A DNA stretch of 64,000 nt from Bacteroidales bacterium (GCA_016709025.1 JADJEQ010000001.1:248001-312000); one strand, 5' to 3'. Shown: positions 1 through 7,981, numbered from the stretch's first letter. The notes: generated from the letters alone by a model not told the origin. Translations and numbers: made by a program.

Positions 1-367
1 GGATTTTTGTGGATGAGCTGGTGGTGGAGTAAAACTGCTAAAATCAATCTTTTGTACCCGATTGATAAAAAACGATTTCTCATTACAATAGTCCGAAAAG
101 ATTAAGAATCACGCAAAGACGCAAAGACGCAAAGAAATGATTATTAATGATTTATGATCTTCACGCGAGTTTGCATAATACCCCGTTGGCGCGCATCTCC
201 CGGCGTCCAGCGCCCCATCAACTATTTGTTAAAACGTTAATTCACATATTGTTTGTTTTTACTGTATAGTTCTTTCCTATTTTCCCGTTGGCGCGCGTCT
301 CCAGACGCGTGCTTCCAGTACCCTGTTTCATCAACTATTTGTTAAAAATCCGTTAATTCACATATTG
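1..367. other. Gene-free left end
   Basis: I see no credible coding region. Three copies of the octamer ACGCAAAG occupy 111-134. From 183 onward the sequence is a tandem duplication, listed separately. Confidence 0.6.
111..134. repeat. Octamer ACGCAAAG, three tandem copies
   Basis: Three perfect tandem copies of an 8-base word. This is a small example of the short-word arrays seen elsewhere in the window (544-697, 3760-4018, 22073-22184, 62138-63390). Confidence 0.9.
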
Positions 368-400
368 TTTGTTTTTACTGTATAGTTCTTTCCTATTTTT
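183..400. repeat. Tandem duplication, two units of about 102 and 116 bp
   Basis: Unit 1 (183-284) and unit 2 (285-400) both start with CCGTTGGCGCGC, contain CATCAACTATTTGTTAAAA, and end with the same stretch of about 50 bases finishing in TTCCTATTTT. Each unit opens with a palindrome; in unit 2 it is intact (CGCGTCT, CC, AGACGCG at 294-309) and in unit 1 degenerate. The same palindrome recurs at 2627-2656. Only unit 2 ends in an intact TAnnTTTG promoter box, because unit 1 runs into CCCG at that point. Confidence 0.85.
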
Positions 401-401
401 G
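368..401 (+). promoter_or_regulatory. Bacteroidota-type promoter for the trp leader and trpB2
   Basis: TTTG at 368-371 and TATTTTTG at 394-401 match the -33 and -7 (TAnnTTTG) elements of the Bacteroidota primary sigma factor, spaced by 22 bases. Transcription would start near 408, about 12 bases before the leader start codon at 420. Confidence 0.7.
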
Positions 402-419
402 CATTTCAAACAAACCACC

Positions 420-497
420 ATGAATTCAGCAACTGCTGTTTTTAATTCCTCTCTTTTCACATCATGGTCATGGTGGTGGCCAAACCAGGCCTCCTAA
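420..497 (+). CDS. Tryptophan-rich leader peptide (trpL-like)
   Basis: An ATG-to-TAA frame of 25 codons begins about 12 bases after the predicted transcription start. Near its end it reads SWSWWWP, with Trp codons at residues 16, 18, 19 and 20, three of them consecutive. It is followed at once by a small terminator-like hairpin (517-530 plus TTTT), and the next gene is trpB2, a tryptophan synthase beta chain. Leader peptides with runs of the regulated amino acid control transcription attenuation in classical trp operons, and this arrangement fits that model: when charged tRNA-Trp is scarce, ribosomes stall on the Trp run and the terminator does not form. There is no clear Shine-Dalgarno sequence, as usual in this phylum. 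Four Trp codons in 25 by chance is very unlikely, but translation is not demonstrated. Confidence 0.72.
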   Translation: MNSATAVFNSSLFTSWSWWWPNQAS

Positions 498-505
498 CTT
501 AATTT

Positions 506-534
506 CTACCCCTGTGGGAGCGTATGCTCCTTTT
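506..534 (+). terminator. Attenuator hairpins of the trp leader
   Basis: GGAGC (517-521), loop GTAT, GCTCC (526-530), then TTTT (531-534) forms a compact terminator. An alternative hairpin pairs CT and CCC (506-511) with GGGAG (516-520) and would occupy the terminator's 5' arm. A further pairing, GGCC 478-481 with GGCC 488-491, overlaps the last Trp codon. These mutually exclusive pairings resemble a classical attenuator, though the stems are short. The fold is inferred by eye. Confidence 0.5.
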
Positions 535-543
535 CGAAACTCA

Positions 544-697
544 TTTCGGATTGCGGATTTCTGATTTCGGATTTCTGATTGCGAAAAGCTGGTTTCTGGT
601 TACTGGTTGCTTGTTACTGGTTAACGGACAACTTCCGACTTCCGACCACTGACTTCTGACTTCCGACCTCCACCTTCCGACCTCCACCTTCCGGTCA
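544..697. repeat. Heptad-phased drifting word array (22 units)
   Basis: Cut into 7-base words from 544, the sequence gives 22 consecutive words that mutate gradually into one another: TTTCGGA-like, then TTTCTGG and TTACTGG, then CCGACTT and CCGACCT with CCACCTT. The 7-base phase is kept throughout even though the word changes. It lies between the trp attenuator and trpB2, so it would be part of the trpB2 5' untranslated region. Confidence 0.85.
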
Positions 698-780
698 TTA
701 AACCGGATTGAAAAGCTGTCAACTATCCTTCGCAACAAACCAAATCATCAAAAAATCCCAAACTTTAAAAACCCAAAAAA

Positions 781-2142
781 ATGGAACGAAAAATAAATCT
801 TACCGAACAGGAAATCCCCCGTTTTTATTACAACATCGTGGCTGATATGCCAAACAAACCATTACCACCTCTTCATCCGGGCACGAGGCAACCCATTACG
901 CCCGATATGCTGGAGCCGCTTTTTGCAAAGGAGTTGATCCGGCAGGAAGTATCGTCCGAGCGTTACATTGAAATCCCGGAAGAGGTCAGGAAAATATATT
1001 CCCAATGGAGGCCTACTCCACTTTTCAGGGCGATTAACCTTGAAAAAGCGCTGAACACCCCGGCCCGGATTTACTATAAATACGAAGGTGTAAGCCCGGC
1101 CGGCTCGCACAAACCGAATACCGCTGTAGCCCAGGCATTCTACAATAAGATTGAAGGCATCAAAAAAATTACCACAGAAACCGGCGCCGGACAATGGGGA
1201 ACCGCCCTCTCTTATGCCTGTCAGATGTTTGATATGGAATGTGAAGTTTTCATGGTTAAAGTAAGCTATGATCAGAAACCTTACCGTAAGATTATGATGA
1301 ATACTTTCGGAGGGAAGGTATATTCTTCTCCTTCAAATCTGACATCGGCCGGACGCAGCATCCTGGAGGCTGACCCATTGTCATCGGGAAGCCTGGGTAT
1401 TGCAATTTCAGAAGCCATTGAACGAGCAGCCTCCGACCCATCAGCACACTATGCGCTGGGCTCTGTTCTGAATCATGTTTTGCTGCACCAGACCATCATT
1501 GGCCAGGAGGCGATGATACAGATGGAGAAAGCAGGATTTATGCCTGATATCGTGGTGGCTCCATTTGGTGGTGGAAGCAATTTTGCCGGTATTGCCTTCC
1601 CGTTTTTGAAACTGAATCTAACAGAAAACCAAAAAATCCGGTGTATTGCCGTTGAACCTGAATCCTGTCCCAAGCTGACCCGGGGTGAATTCAGGTACGA
1701 TTTCGGTGATACCATCGGATTGACACCGCTGTTGCCCATGTACACGCTTGGTCACGATTTCATGCCTTCACCCATTCATGCAGGTGGTCTCAGATATCAC
1801 GGTGCCGGCGTAATTGTAAGCCAGTTGCTGAAGGACGGGCTGATCGAAGCCGTTTCACAAAACCAGGCGCGTTGTTTTGAAGCCGGCATGCAATTCATTA
1901 AAACCGAAGGCATCATTCCAGCCCCGGAAGCTACTCATGCCATTGCTACCGTTATCGACGAGGCCAACCGTTGCCGGGAAGAAGGAACAGAAAAGACCAT
2001 CCTTTTCAACCTTTGCGGACATGGCTATTTCGATATGGCTGCCTATGAGATGTTCATGTCAGGTAAACTGAACGGAGAGAAGCAGGTGAGCGACGCAAGC
2101 ATAAGGGAATCGATCAGGGCGATTGAAGTGCTACAACCCTAA
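781..2142 (+). CDS. trpB2: Tryptophan synthase beta chain, TrpB2 type
   Basis: Pyridoxal-phosphate enzyme of 453 residues that condenses indole with serine to make tryptophan. The motif GSHKPNTA places the PLP lysine at residue 111, and GGGSN near residue 263 is the cofactor phosphate loop. The long N-terminal extension and the RPTPLFRA and TGAGQWG motifs are typical of the TrpB2 subfamily, which often acts without a TrpA partner; no trpA or other trp gene is visible here. The start is the only ATG in a sensible place, after an A-rich stretch without Shine-Dalgarno sequence. Upstream lie a promoter, a Trp-rich leader and a terminator-like hairpin, so regulation by tryptophan attenuation is likely. 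A strong terminator follows. Confidence 0.93.
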   Translation: MERKINLTEQEIPRFYYNIVADMPNKPLPPLHPGTRQPITPDMLEPLFAKELIRQEVSSERYIEIPEEVRKIYSQWRPTPLFRAINLEKALNTPARIYYKYEGVSPAGSHKPNTAVAQAFYNKIEGIKKITTETGAGQWGTALSYACQMFDMECEVFMVKVSYDQKPYRKIMMNTFGGKVYSSPSNLTSAGRSILEADPLSSGSLGIAISEAIERAASDPSAHYALGSVLNHVLLHQTIIGQEAMIQMEKAGFMPDIVVAPFGGGSNFAGIAFPFLKLNLTENQKIRCIAVEPESCPKLTRGEFRYDFGDTIGLTPLLPMYTLGHDFMPSPIHAGGLRYHGAGVIVSQLLKDGLIEAVSQNQARCFEAGMQFIKTEGIIPAPEATHAIATVIDEANRCREEGTEKTILFNLCGHGYFDMAAYEMFMSGKLNGEKQVSDASIRESIRAIEVLQP

Positions 2143-2146
2143 ACTC

Positions 2147-2198
2147 ACCACCGGCCCCCTCTCTTTGAAGGAAAGAGCGGGGGCCGGTGGTTAGTTTT
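2147..2198 (+). terminator. Terminator after trpB2
   Basis: ACCACCGGCCCCC (2147-2159) pairs with GGGGGCCGGTGGT (2179-2191). The stem continues inward as CTCTTT (2161-2166) against AAAGAG (2172-2177). TAGTTTTTG follows. It starts 5 bases after the trpB2 stop. Confidence 0.85.
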
Positions 2199-2221
2199 TG
2201 TAGTTTTTCGTATTTTTGTAT

Positions 2222-2602
2222 ATGACAAGTTCTTCAAGGAAAAAACATATAATACAGCTTTCCAGGGAAAACCGCAAAAATATGACTTCTGCTGAGGCAG
2301 TAATCTGGGAATTAGTTCGGAACAGACGACTGGATGGAAAGAAGTTCCTGCGTCAGCATGTCTTTTACTACGGCTCGACAATGGGTAAATATCAATTCTT
2401 TGTGGTTGATTTTTATTGCGCCGAAGAAAGTCTGATTCTGGAAGTTGATGGTGGAATCCATGAATTTAAGCTGGAATATGACGATCAAAGAAGCATTATT
2501 CTTGAAGAAAAAGATCTTCGAATTTTAAGAATTAAAAATGAAGAAGTAAAAGATATTGAAAGAGTTAAAGAGAAGATAAGAGCTATGTTTATCAAAAAAT
2601 GA
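2222..2602 (+). CDS. DUF559 family endonuclease-like protein
   Basis: 126-residue protein of the DUF559 group, which belongs to the very-short-patch-repair (Vsr)-like part of the PD-(D/E)xK nuclease superfamily. Visible motifs are AEAVIWELVRNRRLDGKKF at the N terminus, FFVVDFYC in the middle (the metal-binding D) and LILEVDGGIHE (E-x-D-G). The C terminus carries DLRILRIKNEEV, usual for the family. I chose ATG 2222 over an in-frame TTG at 2216. The cellular role of these small proteins is not settled. It sits alone between a long palindromic terminator (2147-2191) and a REP-like palindrome (2627-2656), a setting often seen for mobile or horizontally moved genes. Confidence 0.82.
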   Translation: MTSSSRKKHIIQLSRENRKNMTSAEAVIWELVRNRRLDGKKFLRQHVFYYGSTMGKYQFFVVDFYCAEESLILEVDGGIHEFKLEYDDQRSIILEEKDLRILRIKNEEVKDIERVKEKIRAMFIKK

Positions 2603-2626
2603 TCTACTCCAAATTTTTTCCAAGAG

Positions 2627-2656
2627 TTGGCGCGCGTCTCCGGACGCGTGCTTCCA
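2627..2656. repeat. REP-like palindrome, third copy of the 183-312 type
   Basis: GTTGGCGCGCGTCTCC followed by GGACGCGTGCTTCCA nearly matches the copy starting at 287, with one base changed (CCAGAC to CCGGAC). The core can form a short GCGCGTC hairpin. It lies between the DUF559 gene and the convergent ppk2 gene. Confidence 0.75.
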
Positions 2657-2689
2657 CGACCTGCCAAAGAATGCTTCAGGTTTTTGAGT

Positions 2690-3583
2690 TCATTCCCCTT
2701 CCAACATCCTTTTAGCCTCTTCCAGCCTTGCTTTCTCATTTTCAGCGAGCTCAGGGTAATCTATGTTGAGTTCTTTCAGGCGGTTGATGATGATGTTGCT
2801 TACCGCGTAACGCATAAACCATTTCCGGTCGGCTGGAATCACATACCATGGAGCATATTCTGTGGAGGTTGCCGACAACATATCGCTGTAGGCTTCCATA
2901 TATTCGTCCCAGTGCTGCCGCTCTTTAACATCTGCGGATGAAAATTTCCAGTTGCGGGCTGGATCCTCGATGCGGTCAAGAAAACGTTTCTTTTGCTCAT
3001 CCTTTGAAACATTCAGAAAGAATTTCAACACCATGGTACCATTTTCAACCAGATGCATTTCAAGGTTGTTGATCTGGTTATACCTATTTTCCCAGAATTC
3101 ATTATTAACTTTTTCAACTGATCTTACGGATGGGAGATTCTGCGCCAGTAAATACTCCGGATGTACCTTCACCACCAGCACTTCTTCATAATATGAACGG
3201 TTGAAAATTCCAAACCGCCCCCGCTCGGGCAGGCAACTGTATGTACGCCAAATGTAGTCGTGGTCCAGCTCAATATGCGAAGGCGTTTTGAAACTGTATA
3301 CCTGACATCCCTGGGGATTTAATCCGGACATCACATGTTTGATGGTACCATCCTTCCCGGCGGCATCCATCGCCTGGAAAATTATCAAAACAGCATTCCG
3401 GTTGTCTGCGTAAAGCTTGTCCTGAAGTTCAATCATCGCGGAAACATTCTCTTCAAGCAATTTTACACCTTCATCTTTGCCATTAAGTACTCCTTTATAT
3501 GAAGGATCAAAATCTGCTACTTTGACCTTCTTCCCAGGTTTAACGATTATTTTTGGATCCTTCAACATGTTTTTCATATTCAT
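2690..3583 (-). CDS. ppk2: Polyphosphate kinase 2, class III type
   Basis: 297-residue polyphosphate:nucleotide phosphotransferase, which phosphorylates AMP/ADP or other nucleotides with polyphosphate. The Walker A region is AMDAAGKDGT (residues 71-80) and the Walker B region is FGIFNRSYYE (124-133). The sequences KFFLNVSKDEQ and TSTEYAPWYVIPAD are characteristic of the class III/TIGR03709 group, as is the single-domain length. It starts MNMKNM, so the start is uncertain by up to five codons. A weak -7-like box (TATCTTTA) lies just upstream. It is transcribed alone, convergent with the DUF559 gene. Confidence 0.92.
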   Translation of the reverse strand: MNMKNMLKDPKIIVKPGKKVKVADFDPSYKGVLNGKDEGVKLLEENVSAMIELQDKLYADNRNAVLIIFQAMDAAGKDGTIKHVMSGLNPQGCQVYSFKTPSHIELDHDYIWRTYSCLPERGRFGIFNRSYYEEVLVVKVHPEYLLAQNLPSVRSVEKVNNEFWENRYNQINNLEMHLVENGTMVLKFFLNVSKDEQKKRFLDRIEDPARNWKFSSADVKERQHWDEYMEAYSDMLSATSTEYAPWYVIPADRKWFMRYAVSNIIINRLKELNIDYPELAENEKARLEEAKRMLEGE

Positions 3584-3759
3584 CCGGGTTTGGTTACCAT
3601 TACAGAGTAAAGATAAAGAAAATGCCTGACTTCCTAAAAATCAGCCGGAATACTTTCATTATCATATCAACCAGCCAAAAATTTCTGATCTTTGTAAAAT
3701 CAGTCATCGGTAATCATTGCCGGAATTAACATTCTGTTTACCTGTTAGCTCTTTTTACT

Positions 3760-4018
3760 TTTGCCTTTTGCTTTACTATTTACCTTTTACTTTACTTTTT
3801 ACTTTAAACTTTGAGCCTGCTCCGAAAAGTCAAAAAAAGAAGATTTGACACCAAGTCACCAGGACACCAATCTACACAAAGTATTGTATTTCATTAAATT
3901 AAATTGGTGAATTTTTGTGTTTTTGTGGTTTGGTGTCGAAAAACTAGTTTTCGGAGTGGACTCAACTTTAAACTTTTTACTTTACTTTTTACTTTAAACT
4001 TTTTACTTTTTCCTTAAA
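3760..4018. repeat. TTTACTT-type word array interrupted by a fold-back element
   Basis: 3760-3812 and 3963-4018 consist of roughly 7-base words such as TTTTACT, TTTGCCT and CTTTAAA. The two halves share the phrase ACTTTAAACTTT at the junctions. The right half runs to within a few bases of the exonuclease start codon at 4022. The inverted-repeat element 3813-3962 separates them. Confidence 0.75.
3813..3962. mobile_element. MITE-like fold-back element of about 150 bp
   Basis: The left end contains GAGCCTGCTCCGAAAAGT and the right end, read on the other strand, GAGTCCACTCCGAAAACT, so the termini are inverted repeats of about 18 bases with 13 or 14 matches. Inside, GACACCAA (3847 area) is answered by TTGGTGTC (3930 area). 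It encodes nothing. The same ACTTTAAACTTT-type sequence lies on both sides, as expected for insertion into a repeat array. The transposon interpretation is inference. Confidence 0.5.
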
Positions 4019-4021
4019 ACT

Positions 4022-4615
4022 ATGCCCTACCTTGTTGTTGACCTTGAAATGAGCGGCCCAGAGCCTGGCTACCACGAAATCATTCAGATCGGAGCAGTTT
4101 TGCTGAACGATAACTGGGTGGAACTCGGCACTTTCCTCACCAATGTTTACCCCGAAAACGAAGAGGCTTTTACAGCATCCGCTGAAAAAGTGCATGGCCT
4201 TTCGTGGGATGAACTTCAGGAAGCACCGATGATCTACGATGTGCTGGAAGATTTTGAAAAGTGGATTCGCAAAATGCTGAAAAGGCAATCGGGTGACCTC
4301 AGAGACCTGGTTATTTGCGGACAGAGCGTGATCTTTGACGTAAATTTTTTAAAGTTCGCCTACAGCGGTGAAAATATAGAGTGGCCATTCAGTAACAAGC
4401 TGATCGACCTGCACACCATTGCATTTTACACCTTTAAAATTCTGGAGGCCAACGGCAAAACCGTTCCACGTTCACTCAGCCTGAAAGCAATATCCGCATA
4501 CTTTGGTTTTGAGCGGGAAGGAACCACCCACAATGCCCTCGAGGATTCACAGCTGACCATGCTGTGTCTTCAGCGGTTTTTCCAGATGGCAGCAAAATTC
4601 CGCGTAACGGATTGA
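4022..4615 (+). CDS. DEDDh 3'-5' exonuclease (DnaQ / RNase T superfamily)
   Basis: 197-residue exonuclease-fold protein. The four acidic and one histidine ligands are visible: D7 and E9 in VVDLEMSG, the Asp in VIFDVNFL near residue 106, and the His and Asp of THNALEDSQLT near residues 174-179. This is the DEDDh pattern of oligoribonuclease, RNase T and DNA polymerase III epsilon. It has no BRCT, GIY-YIG or other extra domain, so proofreading, RNA trimming or DNA repair cannot be distinguished. The start codon is immediately preceded by the word array 3963-4018, so no normal upstream signals can be seen. Probably monocistronic. Confidence 0.85.
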   Translation: MPYLVVDLEMSGPEPGYHEIIQIGAVLLNDNWVELGTFLTNVYPENEEAFTASAEKVHGLSWDELQEAPMIYDVLEDFEKWIRKMLKRQSGDLRDLVICGQSVIFDVNFLKFAYSGENIEWPFSNKLIDLHTIAFYTFKILEANGKTVPRSLSLKAISAYFGFEREGTTHNALEDSQLTMLCLQRFFQMAAKFRVTD

Positions 4616-4726
4616 AGACTTCGTGTACATGATCAACTCACAGGATTATGATTGACCGCCTTCGATGAAGGTGAATCAACCCTCATTTTCCGGAGACGGC
4701 TAATGATCATGAAAATCCGCTAAACT

Positions 4727-6568
4727 CTATATTTCAACCTCTTCCAGGCAATCTGCAGGTTTATGCATCGCAACACTGGTTGCTTTATGGTCAGCCGGTT
4801 TGTGATCAACTGCTTCAAGCAACAATTCGGCAATATCTGCCACACGAACGTCTGCCTGACCTGCAAAGGTCTTTTTGCAAAGCGGACAAGCCGTTGCGAT
4901 GATCTCAGGGTGATTTAAGGTAAGAGAGGCGATCGTGGCCTCTGTTAAAGTTTTACGGTTTTCGCCGGATAATGCAGTAATCCCAAGACTTCCACCGCAA
5001 CAAAGTGAATCCTTTTTCTTATGATCCGCCTCAACCAGTGAATAACTGCGGGCTATAAGGCGGCGTGGCTGCTCGTAGATGCCACTTCCCCGTCCCAGAT
5101 CACAGGGATCGTGGAATACAACCGTTGAGGGTGAAAACCCGGGATCCAGTTTATTTTCCTCCACAAGTTTCAACAGGTATTCACTGTGATGGTAAACCGG
5201 GATATCGAGCCGGTAATCATCCCTGAACATTTTGTAGCAAATAGGACAGGTGGTGACCAGGATTTCAGCCTTGCTTTCGCGGATAAGATCCTTGTTTTTT
5301 GCAACCAGGTTTCCGGCAGCCATAAAATTGCCTGAAAGTTTTAGAGGCCTCCCGCAACAAATACTTCCATTTTCATCTACAAATGTAAATTCGACCCCCG
5401 CTTTCTCAAACAAGGTGAGCATTGCCTTAATGGTTAATGGGTTGAGATGACCCATACAGCCTGCAAAAAATGCTACTTTACCATTTTTTACCTCCTGTTT
5501 ACCGATGTATTCATAGGCGTTTGCGGAAAAAAACTGATGAATGCTCCGCTCGTTCAGGCGGATGTTGGTATTTTCAATCCCGACAGGGCAACTTGTATTG
5601 CAGCGCCCGCATATCAGACAGGTTTCCGTTTTAAAGAGGTCAGGTTTCCTGTCCCTCAGATCCCTCAGAAAATAGGCGGGCTGAATATTGTTTATTTCGA
5701 GATCGCTGCTAAGCTGGCATTTATCAATGCAGATACCGCAACGCGAACAGGCATTGAGTTCTACATCTGTAAAAGTGGAATGAGCCTGTTTTTCACGGAT
5801 GCCGAATCTCCTGAGGAAAATCAGGAATATCTCTGTCAGAATATGCATGTATCGGGTAAAAGGCATACTGACGAAAAAAGTGCCTAGTGCGATGGAATAG
5901 GCAAGCCAGGCCGGGTATCTGAGTAATTCAAGGGGGAGGAAGCGGGCAAAATAGTGTCCGAGGGTATTGGTGAGAAATCCGCCGGTATCGTAAAGGCCGG
6001 CATTAAAACTTTCAGCCAGCAGTCTCAATGGGAAAATCATCCAGAGTGAAGTCAGGGCAAGCTTATCGATGGTTTTCTGACGGGTTGTTTTTTTCATGCC
6101 AACGAAGCCACTTCTGTATCGTTTGTAAATCGCAATAAACAACCCGGAGAGCACAAAGAGCAGGAGAAAATCCATCGCAAACACAAAAAACCTGCGATAA
6201 GGCAATTCTTTGAGATCGTGAACAAAAAATTCGAAAAATATCGGGTACCAGGGCGGGTTGATGGTTCCGTGGCTATACCACCTGGTTTCAAGGTTCCCGG
6301 CCACAATCAGAAGAAACCAGCCGAATGCCAGGCTCATGTGCATGTAACCCAACCAGAAATTTGACCGGAATACCTTCCGGTGCAACATGCTTTCCGAAAC
6401 AACTTCACGGGATGCATAAATGAACTTCCTGCTGAAAAGTCCATTCAGGAACTTTTTCTTGTCACTAAATGGAAGTCCCTTGAACCAAATTGTCCATTTT
6501 CCTATAACAACGATGAGCACGAAGGCCATGCCACTTATAAAGGGCAATACAAATGGATCATACTTCAT
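4727..6568 (-). CDS. Membrane HdrD-like Fe-S protein (cytochrome b-like N terminus, two CCG domains)
   Basis: 613 residues. The first 240 or so contain about five hydrophobic helices, including YMHMSLAFGWFLLIVAG and a later MHILTEIFLIFL, with histidines that could bind heme as in NarI/HdrE-type proteins. Next come two 4Fe-4S motifs, CSRCGICIDKC and CLICGRCNTSC. Two complete cysteine-rich CCG domains follow: FAGCMGH...ICCGRP...TCPIC and HDPCDLG...LCCGGS...ACPLC. The protein therefore joins a quinone-facing membrane module to an HdrD-type electron-transfer module, similar to QmoC or DsrMK-type fusions. It is the last gene of a five-gene operon, and its ATG overlaps the previous stop (ATGA). Likely passes electrons between the quinone pool and the soluble Hdr-like subunits; substrate unknown. 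Confidence 0.85.
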   Translation of the reverse strand: MKYDPFVLPFISGMAFVLIVVIGKWTIWFKGLPFSDKKKFLNGLFSRKFIYASREVVSESMLHRKVFRSNFWLGYMHMSLAFGWFLLIVAGNLETRWYSHGTINPPWYPIFFEFFVHDLKELPYRRFFVFAMDFLLLFVLSGLFIAIYKRYRSGFVGMKKTTRQKTIDKLALTSLWMIFPLRLLAESFNAGLYDTGGFLTNTLGHYFARFLPLELLRYPAWLAYSIALGTFFVSMPFTRYMHILTEIFLIFLRRFGIREKQAHSTFTDVELNACSRCGICIDKCQLSSDLEINNIQPAYFLRDLRDRKPDLFKTETCLICGRCNTSCPVGIENTNIRLNERSIHQFFSANAYEYIGKQEVKNGKVAFFAGCMGHLNPLTIKAMLTLFEKAGVEFTFVDENGSICCGRPLKLSGNFMAAGNLVAKNKDLIRESKAEILVTTCPICYKMFRDDYRLDIPVYHHSEYLLKLVEENKLDPGFSPSTVVFHDPCDLGRGSGIYEQPRRLIARSYSLVEADHKKKDSLCCGGSLGITALSGENRKTLTEATIASLTLNHPEIIATACPLCKKTFAGQADVRVADIAELLLEAVDHKPADHKATSVAMHKPADCLEEVEI

Positions 6569-6900
6569 AGGCCTTTGATTATAGCGTGTTTACGAATCAG
6601 AAGCACAATATTACGGGTATTGATATTCCTCGGACAAACCAGCGTGCATTTCCCGCAGAGCATACATTTCTCAGCTTCCGCGATCATCAGCTTTTCCTCT
6701 CCACGCTTAATCCTGTGTATCAGTTCTCTGAATCCAAAGTTGGTGAACCGGCCGGCAGAACAGGTGGCAACACAGCACCCGCAGGCAATACAGAGGTTAA
6801 AGCCAGGTTCAGCCTCCGAAACAGACCTGGCCAGTGCATTGCCTGCCGTATCCAGATCGGTTTTACCCGATTTTACCAATGAATATCCAAAGTCGGCCAT
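6565..6900 (-). CDS. Small 4Fe-4S dicluster protein (HdrC-like)
   Basis: 111 residues with two ferredoxin motifs, CIACGCCVATCSAG and CMLCGKCTLVCPRN, and no other domain. This is the usual electron-relay subunit between a flavoprotein (HdrA) and a CCG-domain protein. It lies 41 bases after the HdrA-like gene, and its stop overlaps the start of the membrane HdrD-like gene by four bases, so the two are translationally coupled. The second HdrC-like protein of the operon (9052-9765) is larger, so the cluster has two such relays. Confidence 0.85.
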   Translation of the reverse strand: MADFGYSLVKSGKTDLDTAGNALARSVSEAEPGFNLCIACGCCVATCSAGRFTNFGFRELIHRIKRGEEKLMIAEAEKCMLCGKCTLVCPRNINTRNIVLLIRKHAIIKGL

Positions 6901-6941
6901 CTTTTTCAGATCATTATTGATTAATCAAATTCAATGCTGAA

Positions 6942-7958
6942 TCAGACACCACCAAGGTACTGATGAATCCGCAGGGCGGCAGCCCTGGCTTCATTTACCG
7001 AGTCGGTAATATTAGCCGGACCTGAACAGGCTCCGGCAACAAACACACCCTTTTTCAGAGTCAGTGTACTGCCTGTATGCGCATTGGCAATACCGGCAAA
7101 TCCATCTTCATTCCCAAGCAAACCCAGTGATTTCAGAATTGTCATGGTACTTCCTGCAGGTGACATCCCAACCATGAGAACTACCAGATCTACAGTTATC
7201 TGCAAAGGCCTGGAAACCAATGTATCTTCAGCCTTTATCATAACCTGATGGGTACGGGTTTCGTTGGCTTCCGACAGCCTTCCGCGGATAAAATTCACAC
7301 CTTTCACCTGGGCTTCCTTGTACAACTGCTCATACCCGGTTCCGAACATGCGCAAATCCATATAAAAATTATAAACTTCGCATTCCGGAAGTGCCTCCCT
7401 GACTTCCACAGCCTGTTTTACGGCAGTCACACAGCAAACCTTTGAGCAGTATGGCTTATTGACCTTTTCGTCGCGCGATCCAACACAATGGATAAAAGCA
7501 ACTTTTTTTGGCTCAGATCCATCTGCCATTAACGGTTTACCTGATGAAGCAAACATTTTCTCCAGATCGGCCGAGGTAATAACATTCTCGAAGATTCCAT
7601 ATCCGTATTCTTCCTTTTTCCTGGCATCAAACAATTCGAAACCCGTGGTCAGAAGCACCGCATCAGCATACGCGGGTCTGCCTGAGGACTCAATCTCAAA
7701 CAGGCCATCAGTTGACTTTACTGAATTAACAAAAGTACCTGTAGCAATTTCAGTTAGGCCGGTTAAGGATGAGGCGAGTTCATCAACCACTTCACGTGCA
7801 TTGCGGGCTTTAGGAAACAAACGGTCCCAGTTGCGCACATTGCCGCCGGTGAAGGCTTCTTTTTCATACAACAACACACGATAGCCGAGTTGATTCAACG
7901 CCGCTGCTGCTGCCAGTCCGGCGACTCCACCTCCCACTACGGCGACTGTTTTATCCAT
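6942..7958 (-). CDS. HdrA/QmoA-like FAD protein, short form
   Basis: 338-residue flavoprotein. The N terminus VAVVGGGVAGLAAA (GxGxxG) binds FAD. HCVGSRDEKVNKPYCSKVCC near residues 160-180 is the Hdr-A signature with conserved cysteines, and GVFVAGACSGP near the end is the second FAD-contact motif. Full-length methanogen HdrA (about 650 residues) has extra ferredoxin domains that are absent here; those roles could be taken by the separate small Fe-S proteins next door. The length is closer to QmoA. It is gene 3 of the operon, 23 bases after the HdrB-like gene. Possible function: flavin hub, perhaps electron-bifurcating; not shown by sequence. Confidence 0.87.
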   Translation of the reverse strand: MDKTVAVVGGGVAGLAAAAALNQLGYRVLLYEKEAFTGGNVRNWDRLFPKARNAREVVDELASSLTGLTEIATGTFVNSVKSTDGLFEIESSGRPAYADAVLLTTGFELFDARKKEEYGYGIFENVITSADLEKMFASSGKPLMADGSEPKKVAFIHCVGSRDEKVNKPYCSKVCCVTAVKQAVEVREALPECEVYNFYMDLRMFGTGYEQLYKEAQVKGVNFIRGRLSEANETRTHQVMIKAEDTLVSRPLQITVDLVVLMVGMSPAGSTMTILKSLGLLGNEDGFAGIANAHTGSTLTLKKGVFVAGACSGPANITDSVNEARAAALRIHQYLGGV

Positions 7959-7981
7959 ATATTACTATTGAGCGTAAATTG

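Noticed and set aside
541..738. 65-codon frame on the minus strand within the heptad array
   Set aside because: It is a translation of the 7-base word array and has no independent support.
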